This document shows, one piece after another, positions 36,290-44,803 of a DNA stretch of 64,000 nt. Location of the stretch: NCBI RefSeq assembly GCF_002777855.1, contig NZ_MEIK01000034.1, positions 248,001 to 312,000 of the forward strand, written 5' to 3'. Numbering within the stretch: the first letter of the stretch is position 1; every line of letters begins with the position of its first letter. The translations under genes were made by a program, and so were the position numbers. Source of the stretch: Snodgrassella alvi. Its GTDB lineage: Bacteria; Pseudomonadota; Gammaproteobacteria; Burkholderiales; Neisseriaceae. A model generated the notes under the pieces. It had not been told where the DNA came from. It did not search any database and was given only the letters and a program-made list of their open reading frames with translations.

Positions 36290-36694
36290 CTAGAAAATAT
36301 CGCAATCAGTATAATTTCCATTATCATCTTTTTGGTTAGTACAAAGCAGCATGCCCTTTAAACTACTATAGACTACACTTTTTGTTTCCCCGCTATTAGC
36401 TGCCTTTGGGGTAGCAATTAGTGTATAGCTGCTAGGATTGTATATACCTGTTAAAGTAAAAAAAGTTTTACTTCGATTCTGCTCAAGTTTGTTGTAGCCG
36501 ACAAATGTTTTGTTTTGGGAATAATACCTTTCCAGCATGTTTATATTGGATAAGATATCAGCGCGTGCATTTTCTGCTCTGGCTTTAAGAACAAAATTAT
36601 GATAAGTGGGATAGCTGATGGCAGTCAGAATGGCAATAATAACGATGGTTATCATCATATCAATCATGGTGAAACCGTAATGGTGACGATGCAT
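36290..36694 (-). CDS. Type IV minor pilin, ComP-like, with Asp at pilin position 5
   Basis: Encodes 134 residues. The prepilin leader is MHRHHYG, cut before FTMIDMMITIVIIAILTAIS. The N-terminal helix continues through NARADILSNINMLERYY and SQNKTF, like the ComP/PF16732 group (DNA uptake receptors in Neisseria). A C-terminal cysteine pair is present (LLCTNQ and DCDIF). Position 5 of the mature pilin is Asp instead of the usual Glu, the residue important for filament assembly. It has a good ribosome binding site (AAGGAAGAG) and no other pilus genes nearby, so it could be ComP, a FimT-like protein, or another minor pilin. Confidence 0.75.
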   Translation of the reverse strand: MHRHHYGFTMIDMMITIVIIAILTAISYPTYHNFVLKARAENARADILSNINMLERYYSQNKTFVGYNKLEQNRSKTFFTLTGIYNPSSYTLIATPKAANSGETKSVVYSSLKGMLLCTNQKDDNGNYTDCDIF

Positions 36695-36759
36695 TGTATT
36701 CTCTTCCTTATTATGAATGCTGATTAATTGCTTATGATTTATCTGCTCTCGATACGGGC

Positions 36760-37074
36760 TTAATCAGGCTGCACCAGAACATAAGGTTTTACCACAACAG
36801 CCCACATCGACTGATTATTATCAAAAAATTGCTGTGCCATTATGTCGCTGACTTTGCTAATTTTACCTTCCTGAATCAAAAGTGCAATGGCAGCACTGTC
36901 GTCTGTTGCTATCTTATGTGCAATGGTAACTAAATCCAGCTCAGGTGCAATATAAATACAGTTGCCGCGGGCAAAATAGGGCTGGAGTTCATGCCAGCTG
37001 ATACGGGCAGTCTCCAGATTAATTTTTTGTTCCAATGGTACTTCAGTATTCATACTTAAATCATCTGGTTTCAT
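36760..37074 (-). CDS. DUF2288 family protein
   Basis: Encodes 104 residues if ATG 37074 is used; ATG 37053 (MNTEVPLEQKIN, 97 residues) or 37083 are alternatives and none has a good ribosome binding site. The family core is ETARISWHELQPYFARGN, AIALLIQEGKISKVSD and MWAVVVKPYVLVQP. DUF2288 proteins are small, cytosolic and of unknown function. It starts only about 20 bases after the metQ-like terminator, so its promoter must overlap that element or lie further upstream. Confidence 0.75.
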   Translation of the reverse strand: MKPDDLSMNTEVPLEQKINLETARISWHELQPYFARGNCIYIAPELDLVTIAHKIATDDSAAIALLIQEGKISKVSDIMAQQFFDNNQSMWAVVVKPYVLVQPD

Positions 37075-37089
37075 GTTTATCATATGTTT

Positions 37090-37132
37090 GCTAAAAAGGC
37101 ATTTTGTTATAGATACCGGTAACAAAATGCCT
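37090..37132 (-). terminator. Terminator of the metQ-like gene
   Basis: A 13-bp perfect stem (AGGCATTTTGTTA and TAACAAAATGCCT, 10-base loop) is followed on the minus strand by TTTTTAG. It begins 19 bases after the stop. Confidence 0.88.
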
Positions 37133-37151
37133 GTTAAAACTACTTCAAAAA

Positions 37152-38018
37152 TTATTGTAACGCAGGAGATGCAGGAGGAGTGCTTTGTATGCCCCATGAT
37201 TCTGGATATTTATATCCGGCAAAGCGTTTAAACGCATATTGTTTAAACGCTGCTGAATTGTATGCAGCAGTAATGTCTTTTACCCATTGGGTATCTTTAT
37301 CAGCCGTGCGAATTGCTGCCCAGTTGACATAGGTGTAGCCAGGTTCAAGGAATAATGCAGATGTGAACTTTAGTCCCGAGCTCGTGGCAAAATTGCCATT
37401 AATGACCGCAAAATCCACATCATGACGAGAACGAGGTAATTGGGCTGCTTCCAGCGCCACCAGCTTGATGTGCTTATTGTTACTGGCTATATCTGCCAGT
37501 GAGGCCTTCAACGGGTTAATATTGTTTTTTAGACTTATCCAGCCGAGCTTATCCAGCATCACCAATGCGCGGGCAAGATTAGAAGGATCGTTAGGAACAG
37601 AGACACTAGAACCACTTTTGACTGCACTCAGCTCATGTAGTTTGCCGCTGTAGATACCGAGCGGACCAGTTGGTACTTGAAACACGGGCATGATGGCCAG
37701 ATGACGAGACTGGGCAAAATCATCCAGATAAGGTTTATGCTGAAATACATTGATGTCGATAGATTTATCTGCCAGAGCAAGATTGGGACGGACATAATCC
37801 GTAAACTCCAATAGCTGAACGTGGTAGCCTTGTTTTTCCAGTTCAGGCTTGACCTGATCGCGCACCATGTCAGCAAAATCGCCTACAGTGGTGCCGATGA
37901 TAATTTCTTTTTTTGTTTGAACTGATGAAGCAGCGGAGTGCTGAGTTTTTTCGCCACCACAGGCTGAAAGGAACAGAAGGCTCAGGCAAACAAAGAGGGT
38001 GTTCAGAGTTATTTTCAC
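37152..38018 (-). CDS. NlpA/MetQ-family lipoprotein (D-methionine binding-like), orphan
   Basis: Encodes 288 residues. The lipoprotein signal is CLSLLFLSACGGE. The domain starts with IIIGTTVGDFADMV and continues through VFQHKPYLDDFA, VSVPNDPSNLARALVMLD and DFAVINGNFA, all marks of the NlpA/MetQ binding protein family. MetQ usually lies with MetN and MetI; neither is nearby, so this is an orphan. Neisserial homologues (GNA1946 type) are similar. Ligand likely methionine but not proven. Same strand as the DUF2288 gene, with a terminator between. Confidence 0.88.
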   Translation of the reverse strand: MKITLNTLFVCLSLLFLSACGGEKTQHSAASSVQTKKEIIIGTTVGDFADMVRDQVKPELEKQGYHVQLLEFTDYVRPNLALADKSIDINVFQHKPYLDDFAQSRHLAIMPVFQVPTGPLGIYSGKLHELSAVKSGSSVSVPNDPSNLARALVMLDKLGWISLKNNINPLKASLADIASNNKHIKLVALEAAQLPRSRHDVDFAVINGNFATSSGLKFTSALFLEPGYTYVNWAAIRTADKDTQWVKDITAAYNSAAFKQYAFKRFAGYKYPESWGIQSTPPASPALQ

Positions 38019-38095
38019 ACAATGTCTTTCTTTTAATTGTTAGTATGCAGAATGATTGTTTAGTGTCTTTTGTCAGACGCATCTGACTCTTGTTC

Positions 38096-38719
38096 TCATA
38101 TGTAGGCATAGACACAAATAAATTGCGCTAGACTGCCCAGCATCACAAAAATATGCCAGATGCCATGTCCGTGGCGGATTTTTTCATCATTAATAAACCA
38201 GTATATGCCAATACTGTATGCCAATCCACCGCTAATAAGCCAGAAGAGGCCAGGAGCGGACATGTGGTGTATCAGTGGATAGATGGCAACAATAATTAGC
38301 CAGCCCATCAATAAATAGAGTATCAGGGATAGAATACGAGTTTCACTTTTACGCCCGATAGTCACTTCTTGAATGATACCAAATATTGCCAGTCCCCATG
38401 ATATACCAAATAGGGACCAGCCCCAGCCGCCGTTGAGTGTGGTGAGTGTAAAAGGAGTATAACTACCGGCAATAAGCAAATATATGGCGCAGTGGTCAAA
38501 TTTTTGTAGTACGGCTTTAGCGTGATGTGAGCGGATGGAATGATACAAAGTGGAGATACCATACAGAAATATCAGACTACCACCATATATGGCCGAGCTG
38601 ACTATTCGATAAGCATCGCCATACAGTGCAGATTTTATCAGCAGAAAGACCGTTCCAATGATAGATAGTATAAAGCCGGTCAGGTGAGAGTAAGCGTTAA
38701 AACGTTCGCCATAATACAT
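38096..38719 (-). CDS. Hemolysin III family membrane protein (YqfA-like)
   Basis: Encodes 207 residues. ATG 38719 (MYYGERFNAYSHLTGFI) is chosen over a TTG at 38737. About seven hydrophobic segments and family marks NAYSHL, STLYHSI and KIRHGHGIWHIFVML with several conserved His residues fit the hemolysin III/adiponectin-receptor-like group. Despite the name, its usual role in bacteria is unclear. It lies 77 bases before the metQ-like gene. Confidence 0.88.
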   Translation of the reverse strand: MYYGERFNAYSHLTGFILSIIGTVFLLIKSALYGDAYRIVSSAIYGGSLIFLYGISTLYHSIRSHHAKAVLQKFDHCAIYLLIAGSYTPFTLTTLNGGWGWSLFGISWGLAIFGIIQEVTIGRKSETRILSLILYLLMGWLIIVAIYPLIHHMSAPGLFWLISGGLAYSIGIYWFINDEKIRHGHGIWHIFVMLGSLAQFICVYAYI

Positions 38720-38898
38720 TTTGAAATAACTTGGCAATTAATTAAGAGTCTATCGTTTCACTACCTGCGTCAGGGTGCAAGTGTTTTTTCGTTTATTATT
38801 TGCTATGGGGTGGTGTTTAGGTACTGAATGATGGCTGTTCAACTGCTAGTAAGCACAGTAAAATAGATAATTTTGCAGACTATCAGAAATTTCCTTTC

Positions 38899-39816
38899 AT
38901 GCTGACTTTCCAAGAAATAATTTTTACATTACAGAACTACTGGGCCCGTCATGGCTGCGTGGTATTGCAGCCGCTGGATATGGAAGTAGGTGCGGGTACC
39001 AGCCATCCGGCCACCTGTCTGCGCGCGCTGGGGCCTGAGCCGTGGTTTGCTGCCTATGTTCAACCCTCCCGCCGGCCTAAAGACGGACGCTATGGTGAAA
39101 ATCCTAATCGTCTGCAGCATTATTATCAGTTTCAAGTAGCGTTAAAGCCGGCTCCAGATAATATTCAGGAATTGTATTTGGCTTCCTTGCAGGAGCTGGG
39201 AATAGACCCACGTCAGCATGATATCCGTTTTGTGGAAGATGACTGGGAAAATCCAACGCTTGGTGCATGGGGATTAGGCTGGGAAGTTTGGCTTAACGGC
39301 ATGGAAGTCACTCAGTTCACTTATTTTCAGCAAGTGGGAGGCATGGATTGCTCGCCAGTGCTCGGTGAAATTACTTATGGTGTTGAACGGCTGGCAATGT
39401 ATTTACAAGGTGTAGACAATGTTTACGATCTGGTCTGGGCGAAAACTCTAGACGGACAGATTGTGACCTACGGTGATGTCTACCATCAGAATGAGGTTGA
39501 ACAGTCTACCTACAACTTTGAATACAGTAATGCTGATTGGCTTCTGACACAGTTTAATGATTATGAAGCTGAAGCCAAGCGTCTGTTGGCTGTTGAAGAT
39601 ATTAGTCTAGCACTACCTGCTTATGAACTGGTGCTGAAAGCAGGACACACATTTAATCTGCTTGATGCGCGTGGTGCAATTTCGGTGACCGAACGTGCCA
39701 CCTATATTGGCCGTGTGCGTGCATTAAGTCGTGCGGTGGCGCATAAATATGTGGAAAGCCGTGAAAAACTTGGTTTCCCTTTACTGAACAAAAAATCTAC
39801 CGGCCACACAGCCTGA
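38899..39816 (+). CDS. glyQ: Glycyl-tRNA synthetase alpha subunit GlyQ
   Basis: Encodes 305 residues. It is the catalytic alpha subunit of tetrameric GlyRS. N-terminal family marks are [40 protein letters not shown] and [20 protein letters not shown]. Class II synthetase motifs are in [12 protein letters not shown] and [11 protein letters not shown]. It is followed after 22 bases by glyS. Length and sequence normal. Confidence 0.98.
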   Translation: MLTFQEIIFTLQNYWARHGCVVLQPLDMEVGAGTSHPATCLRALGPEPWFAAYVQPSRRPKDGRYGENPNRLQHYYQFQVALKPAPDNIQELYLASLQELGIDPRQHDIRFVEDDWENPTLGAWGLGWEVWLNGMEVTQFTYFQQVGGMDCSPVLGEITYGVERLAMYLQGVDNVYDLVWAKTLDGQIVTYGDVYHQNEVEQSTYNFEYSNADWLLTQFNDYEAEAKRLLAVEDISLALPAYELVLKAGHTFNLLDARGAISVTERATYIGRVRALSRAVAHKYVESREKLGFPLLNKKSTGHTA

Positions 39817-39838
39817 TTCGAATGAAAGTACTATTTGC

Positions 39839-41902
39839 ATGAATGCTCCTTTATTAATTGAACTGCGTACTGAAGAACTGCCACCTAAGGCGCTGAATAA
39901 TTTGGGCGAGAGTCTTGCTGCCGGTGTTGTGGACGGACTGGAAAAAGCACAGCTCATAGATGGTGTGGCTGATTATCAGGTCTTTGCTGCACCAAGACGT
40001 TTAGGCGTACTGGTTCAGAATGTAAAAGCAGTACAGGCAGACCAGCGCATTATCAAAAAAGGGCCTAGTGTGGCAGCCGGTATGAAGGATGGTGAGCCCA
40101 CTAAAGCCTTGCAGGGATTTGCACGCAGCAATCAGATTGAAATTAGTCAGCTTACACAGATAAATGATGGCAAACAGATGGTGTATGCGTATGAATATAC
40201 GCAGGCAGGCCAGCCTTTGAGTGCTCTCTTAAGCGAAATTCTCAATCAGGCTATTAAAAAATTGCCTATTCCCAAGGTTATGCACTGGGGAAGTAGTACG
40301 TTTACTTTTGTACGGCCGGTGCATGGACTGATTATGTTGCATGGTAGTGAAATCGTTGCTGGTAGTGTGTTGGGGCTGAGTAGCCAAAATTGGACTTTAG
40401 GTCATCGCTTCCTGAGCGAAGGCAGAATTATTATTCAGCATGCTGAAGATTATGCACAGCAAATGCTGGAACAAGGTAAAGTAGTGGTTTGTTTTGCCGA
40501 GCGTCGTGCTCGTATTGAGCAAGATTTAAGCACTGCGGCCGAATCGCTGCACGCACGTGTGGCTTATGCAGATGGTCTGTTGGATGAAGTAACTGCGCTG
40601 GTAGAATGGCCGGTGGTACTACAGGCAAGTTTCGATGAGCGTTTTTTACAGGTACCACAAGAGTGCCTGATTCTGACCATGCAGCAGAATCAAAAATATT
40701 TTCCACTACTGAGCGGTGACGGTAAGCTGATTAACCGCTTCTTGCTAGTGTCTAATTTACAGACTGAAAATCCAGTACACATTATTCATGGTAATGAACG
40801 AGTATTGCGTGCTCGTCTAGCCGATGCAGAATTCTTTTACCGTCAGGATCAGAAATTTACGTTGGCCAGCCGTCTACCTCGTTTACAAAATGTGGTTTAC
40901 CACAATAAGCTGGGTAGTCAGGCTGAAAGAGTGCAGCGAATTATTCAGCTAGCTAAAACAATTGCTCCGTTGTTAAATGCAGATGTTAATCTGGCTGGAC
41001 GTGCCGCAGAACTAGCTAAAGCTGATCTACTGACTGATATGGTAGGAGAGTTCCCTGAATTACAAGGCACAATGGGCAAATATTATGCGTTGCATGATGG
41101 TGAAAATCCTAATGTTGCTGTCGCAATAGAACAACATTACTGGCCACGTTTTGCCAATGATGTTTTGCCGGATAATGTGTTGGGAACGGTAGTGGCACTG
41201 GCTGACAAACTTGAAACCTTGCTGGGTATTTGGGGTATCGGCCTTATTCCTACTGGTGATAAAGACCCATATGCCTTACGTCGTAGTGCTCTGGGTATTT
41301 TGCGCATGCTCATGCAGCATCATTTGGCGCTGCTGCCATTACTAGAAGCTGCGTTTGCTACTTTCCCTGCCGGTAAACTAGCGGAAAATACTGTAGCAGA
41401 AGTGGCCGGATTTATGCAGGCTCGACTGGACATTCTGTTGCAGAATAATTATGAGCAGGATGTGGTTGCAGCTGTACTGGCAGGACAAGTGGATGATTTG
41501 GGTGAATTAGATGCGCGTTTAGACGCTGTTACCCAGTTTAAGCAGCTTGAGGAAGCAACAGCGCTGATCGCTGCGAATAAACGTGTACATAATCTGCTGA
41601 AAAAAACGGATGTATCAGCTTTGCCAGCTGTTGATTCTTCAAAATTGCAAGAAGAGGATGAGCTGAATCTGTACCATGCTACTGAAGAAGTTGCTGTGCG
41701 CATTCAGGCAGCTATGAGAAAACAAGACTTTATTCAGGCACTGTCCGAACTCACCGGAATTAAAAAAAAGGTGGACGTATTCTTTACTAATGTAATGGTA
41801 ATGGATGAAAATGAGGCAATCAGAAATAATCGTCTGGCTTTATTACTGTTTTTGTCTCACCAGATGAATGCTGTGGCTGATATTGCGCTTTTAAATGAGT
41901 AG
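39839..41902 (+). CDS. glyS: Glycyl-tRNA synthetase beta subunit GlyS
   Basis: Encodes 687 residues. It binds tRNA for the GlyQ subunit. Family marks are LLIELRTEELPPKALNNLG at the start, KKGPSVAAGMKDGEPTKALQGF and a C-terminal helical anticodon-binding region (DPYALRRSALGILRM). Complete. It leads into a short acidic gene, gmhB and plsC, likely as one operon. Confidence 0.98.
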   Translation: MNAPLLIELRTEELPPKALNNLGESLAAGVVDGLEKAQLIDGVADYQVFAAPRRLGVLVQNVKAVQADQRIIKKGPSVAAGMKDGEPTKALQGFARSNQIEISQLTQINDGKQMVYAYEYTQAGQPLSALLSEILNQAIKKLPIPKVMHWGSSTFTFVRPVHGLIMLHGSEIVAGSVLGLSSQNWTLGHRFLSEGRIIIQHAEDYAQQMLEQGKVVVCFAERRARIEQDLSTAAESLHARVAYADGLLDEVTALVEWPVVLQASFDERFLQVPQECLILTMQQNQKYFPLLSGDGKLINRFLLVSNLQTENPVHIIHGNERVLRARLADAEFFYRQDQKFTLASRLPRLQNVVYHNKLGSQAERVQRIIQLAKTIAPLLNADVNLAGRAAELAKADLLTDMVGEFPELQGTMGKYYALHDGENPNVAVAIEQHYWPRFANDVLPDNVLGTVVALADKLETLLGIWGIGLIPTGDKDPYALRRSALGILRMLMQHHLALLPLLEAAFATFPAGKLAENTVAEVAGFMQARLDILLQNNYEQDVVAAVLAGQVDDLGELDARLDAVTQFKQLEEATALIAANKRVHNLLKKTDVSALPAVDSSKLQEEDELNLYHATEEVAVRIQAAMRKQDFIQALSELTGIKKKVDVFFTNVMVMDENEAIRNNRLALLLFLSHQMNAVADIALLNE

Positions 41903-41943
41903 TACCGCCTTAACCCGTTCCCTTAATAGATGAAAGCTGAATT

Positions 41944-42393
41944 ATGATATTAGATAATGTGGTGTTTCATACTGAAGAAGATTATCCGCCGGCATTGGCT
42001 CTGGCCAATGCGGCCACACACATGGGATATTATTGGTCTTGGATTGTGCGACGTGGTCTGTACAATCCAGAATGGGATGAAGCAGCAGAAGAAGACATGG
42101 GCGCTTTAAAGGCACAGGCGATAAGTGGTGCTGAATTTGTACTAAATAATATGGCTGGCTGTCTGGAAGACAGTGATTTTAACGAAGAAGGATGCCGCTT
42201 TTCTCTGTATTACTATGATGATGAAGAGGAAGGGTATGGTCGTTTTATGGAAGATTATGTCCAAACACTGAATACGCCTGCGCTGGAAAGCTTTTATCAT
42301 GTTGAAATTTCCGATGAAAATCAGGCTTTACTGGATGGGGTATTTGATAGTGCCCTGATGCAGTGGAGGCAAAGTCTGAAACCTGCGCAGTAA
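41944..42393 (+). CDS. Acidic conserved hypothetical protein
   Basis: Encodes 149 residues and is strongly acidic. Marks are VVFHTEEDYPPALALANAAT, MGYYWSWIVRRGLYNPEWD and LYYYDDEEEGYGRFMEDYV. I recognise it only as an uncharacterised family like the DUF7832 type; some small acidic proteins of this shape are immunity proteins, but no toxin is nearby. The context (glyS before, gmhB eight bases after) suggests a conserved housekeeping location instead. Confidence 0.6.
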   Translation: MILDNVVFHTEEDYPPALALANAATHMGYYWSWIVRRGLYNPEWDEAAEEDMGALKAQAISGAEFVLNNMAGCLEDSDFNEEGCRFSLYYYDDEEEGYGRFMEDYVQTLNTPALESFYHVEISDENQALLDGVFDSALMQWRQSLKPAQ

Positions 42394-42401
42394 GGATATT
42401 T

Positions 42402-42977
42402 ATGATATTGAGTGGAAAAGGCAAACTAATTATTCTTGATCGAGATGGGGTGCTCAATGCAATGCAGCCGCAGCCTATTAGTGATCCAGATCAATGGCAT
42501 CCTCTGCCCGGCAGCATGGATGCGGTGGCCTTTCTAACTCAAAGCGGATACACGGTAGTGGTAGCAGAAAATATGTCGGGTATCGGGCGCAATCAAGTCA
42601 CGATGGAACAACTGAATGAAGTGCATGGAAAAATGCACAATTATATTCAGAAAGCTGGTGGTCGGCTAAGTGGTGTGTGGTTTTGTCCGCACACCAGCAA
42701 TGCAAAATGCCATTGCCGCAAACCTCAGCCGGGTTTATTGCTGGATATACTCGACCGGTTACATATGAGAGCAGAGGATACATGGCTAGTCGGTGATGGT
42801 ATTCGTGATATGGAAGCAATAGCAGCCATCGGAGGCCATCCAATACTGGTGTTAACGGGGAAAGGCAAAGAAACGCTAAAAATGGAAACTTTGCCTGAAG
42901 ATACGCAGGTGTATGACGATTTGCTTGATTTTGCTAAATTCTGTCGTACACAGGCTGAAAAATCAGCCGAGGAATAA
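42402..42977 (+). CDS. gmhB: D-glycero-beta-D-manno-heptose 1,7-bisphosphate 7-phosphatase GmhB
   Basis: Encodes 191 residues from ATG 42402 with AAGGA upstream. The HAD phosphatase motif is LIILDRDGVLN, with later marks SGIGRNQVTMEQL (a change from the usual GIGRG) and a zinc-binding set CPHTSNAKCHCRKPQPG. It removes the 7-phosphate from heptose bisphosphate in ADP-heptose synthesis for LPS. The plsC gene starts six bases later. The long open frame starting at 42363 is part of the previous gene. Confidence 0.92.
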   Translation: MILSGKGKLIILDRDGVLNAMQPQPISDPDQWHPLPGSMDAVAFLTQSGYTVVVAENMSGIGRNQVTMEQLNEVHGKMHNYIQKAGGRLSGVWFCPHTSNAKCHCRKPQPGLLLDILDRLHMRAEDTWLVGDGIRDMEAIAAIGGHPILVLTGKGKETLKMETLPEDTQVYDDLLDFAKFCRTQAEKSAEE

Positions 42978-42983
42978 TTTAAC

Positions 42984-43745
42984 ATGCTGTTGTTACGTAA
43001 TTTAATTTACTGGTTTTGTTTGTGTGTATTCTCGCTAGTTTGGCTGATGGTGGTGATTGTTTCCATGCTTGTCCCTAAAGGCGTGACATGGACGACAACT
43101 GCATGGGGTAAAACTCTGTTCTGGATGCTGGAACATATTATTGGCCTTAAATATGAAGTAATTGGCCGGGAAAATATTCCGCAGGAACCGGGTATTGTAT
43201 GTTGTAAACATCAATCGGGCTGGGAAACGCTGGCTATGTTGTATTTTTTCCCAGATCTGGCTTTTGTGGCAAAACGTGAGCTTTTTCGGATTCCGGTATT
43301 TGGCTGGGCGTTGAAATGGCGTGGTACTATCGGGATAGACCGTAATAATCCCAAAGCAGCAAATGCGCAGATAATTAGTCAGGGCAAAATTTGCCATCAG
43401 AAAGGCATGTGGATTTGCATTTTTCCTGAGGGTACCCGTATTAAACCGGGCTATCGCGGTCATTATAAAAAAGGCGCTGCGCGCATGGCACAGGAGCTAC
43501 ATCTTAATTTGATACCAGTAGCCTTAAACAGTGGTGAATTCTGGCCTAAGGACTCTTTTTTGAAGTATCCAGGTAAAGTGACCGTAGTGATTGGTGCGCC
43601 AATACACTATGAACAGGCACATAATCCTGAAGAGCTAATTAAGCATTGTGAGCAGTGGATAGAAGACAAACAGATAGAAATTCAGGGTGTGGGACCTTTT
43701 GCACCGAAAAATCCTCAAGTACCCACGCCTGTCTTACCTCACTAA
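42984..43745 (+). CDS. plsC: 1-acyl-sn-glycerol-3-phosphate acyltransferase PlsC
   Basis: Encodes 253 residues. A hydrophobic N terminus (LIYWFCLCVFSLVWLMVVIV) is followed by the acyltransferase domain: KHQSGWETLAM (H-x4-E in place of H-x4-D, seen in related proteins), FPEGTRIKPG and VPVAL-type stretch (LIPVALNSGEF). It makes phosphatidic acid for phospholipids. Homologous to a second acyltransferase at 55830. It ends the glyQS run. Confidence 0.93.
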   Translation: MLLLRNLIYWFCLCVFSLVWLMVVIVSMLVPKGVTWTTTAWGKTLFWMLEHIIGLKYEVIGRENIPQEPGIVCCKHQSGWETLAMLYFFPDLAFVAKRELFRIPVFGWALKWRGTIGIDRNNPKAANAQIISQGKICHQKGMWICIFPEGTRIKPGYRGHYKKGAARMAQELHLNLIPVALNSGEFWPKDSFLKYPGKVTVVIGAPIHYEQAHNPEELIKHCEQWIEDKQIEIQGVGPFAPKNPQVPTPVLPH

Positions 43746-43994
43746 TCAATTTAATTAGGCCAAATAATAGATTGAAAATCAATTCATTAATTACGATTTA
43801 TTGTTTTTTAATTGGCCAACTTATTGTTGCTTAGTTGTCTGTAATCAAAATCTGGTTTCTACATGGCTGTTTAAAGAAGAGATAGTTGATTTTTCATAAA
43901 TGCTTTGATTAAGCGATGGCTAGGTCGTGCATACATTGATAAATCTGTTACGTTTATTCGCGTTTGCCGATCAGAATTCTGCTTGAGCATAAAT

Positions 43995-44693
43995 ATGTCT
44001 GTGATTATTCACACTACTCAAGATGGTTGTACTATCAAGTTTCACTTGCGGCGGACGGCGCGGAAAAATATCATTGTACGCGTCGCTTCGGCTTCTATGC
44101 TGACTGTCAATATACCGCCTTTTGTCTCCCTGAAACAATTGCAGCAATGGTTTGGTGCCAATGAAGCGGCACTTAAGCGGTTGTGGCAGCAGTCGAAAAC
44201 TATTAAAACAGAGTTACCGAACACTATCTGGTATCGTGGGCAACGCTTCTCTTATACCTTTGCTAAAGGGCTCTCGGCTGTTCAATGGTATCAGCAACAG
44301 GGCTTTTTGTTACCAGAGACATCTGAAGCATCCGCGCTTGATATCCTGCAAACGTGGCTAAGGCAGTGTGCTCAGACTGAGCTAATATCGCGTTTACAGT
44401 ATTGGGCACTCGTGATGCAGCAACAACCCGCCTCCATGGCGTTAACTCAAGCACGTACATTTTGGGGTGTATGCCGCAGGCGTACCGGTATCCGTCTAAA
44501 TTGGCGTTTGATTGGTGCTCCGGCGTTTGTCGTTGATTATGTTTGTATTCATGAATTATGTCATCTGCGCTATGCGAATCATGGTAGGGACTTTTGGGCA
44601 ATGGTGGCCAAATACACAGCAAAGACGCATGATGCGCGTTTATGGTTGAAACAGCATGGTTCTGAATTGTTTGCACTGGATAATGTGCGTTAA
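43995..44693 (+). CDS. YgjP-like M48-family metallopeptidase (DUF45)
   Basis: Encodes 232 residues from ATG 43995. The zinc site is VCIHELCHLRYANHGRDFW (HELCH plus a later His), typical of the YgjP/DUF45 (WrpA-like) group. An N-terminal RRTARKNIIVRVASA region is also typical. The protein is cytosolic and its substrate is unknown. An earlier frame start at 43905 is less likely. It lies 249 bases after plsC and is convergent with mfd. Confidence 0.85.
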   Translation: MSVIIHTTQDGCTIKFHLRRTARKNIIVRVASASMLTVNIPPFVSLKQLQQWFGANEAALKRLWQQSKTIKTELPNTIWYRGQRFSYTFAKGLSAVQWYQQQGFLLPETSEASALDILQTWLRQCAQTELISRLQYWALVMQQQPASMALTQARTFWGVCRRRTGIRLNWRLIGAPAFVVDYVCIHELCHLRYANHGRDFWAMVAKYTAKTHDARLWLKQHGSELFALDNVR

Positions 44694-44803
44694 AATTTGG
44701 CAAACAGCGCAATTGTAGTAAGCTGTAATTGCGCTGAATGATTTACAAGTAAATCTAAATGAGTGTGTTAAAACGCTGGTGTCAGATATGAATACATTCT
44801 GTT

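Noticed and set aside
43190-43250. H-x4-E in PlsC instead of H-x4-D
   Set aside because: Related PlsC proteins show the same change, so I do not treat it as a defect.
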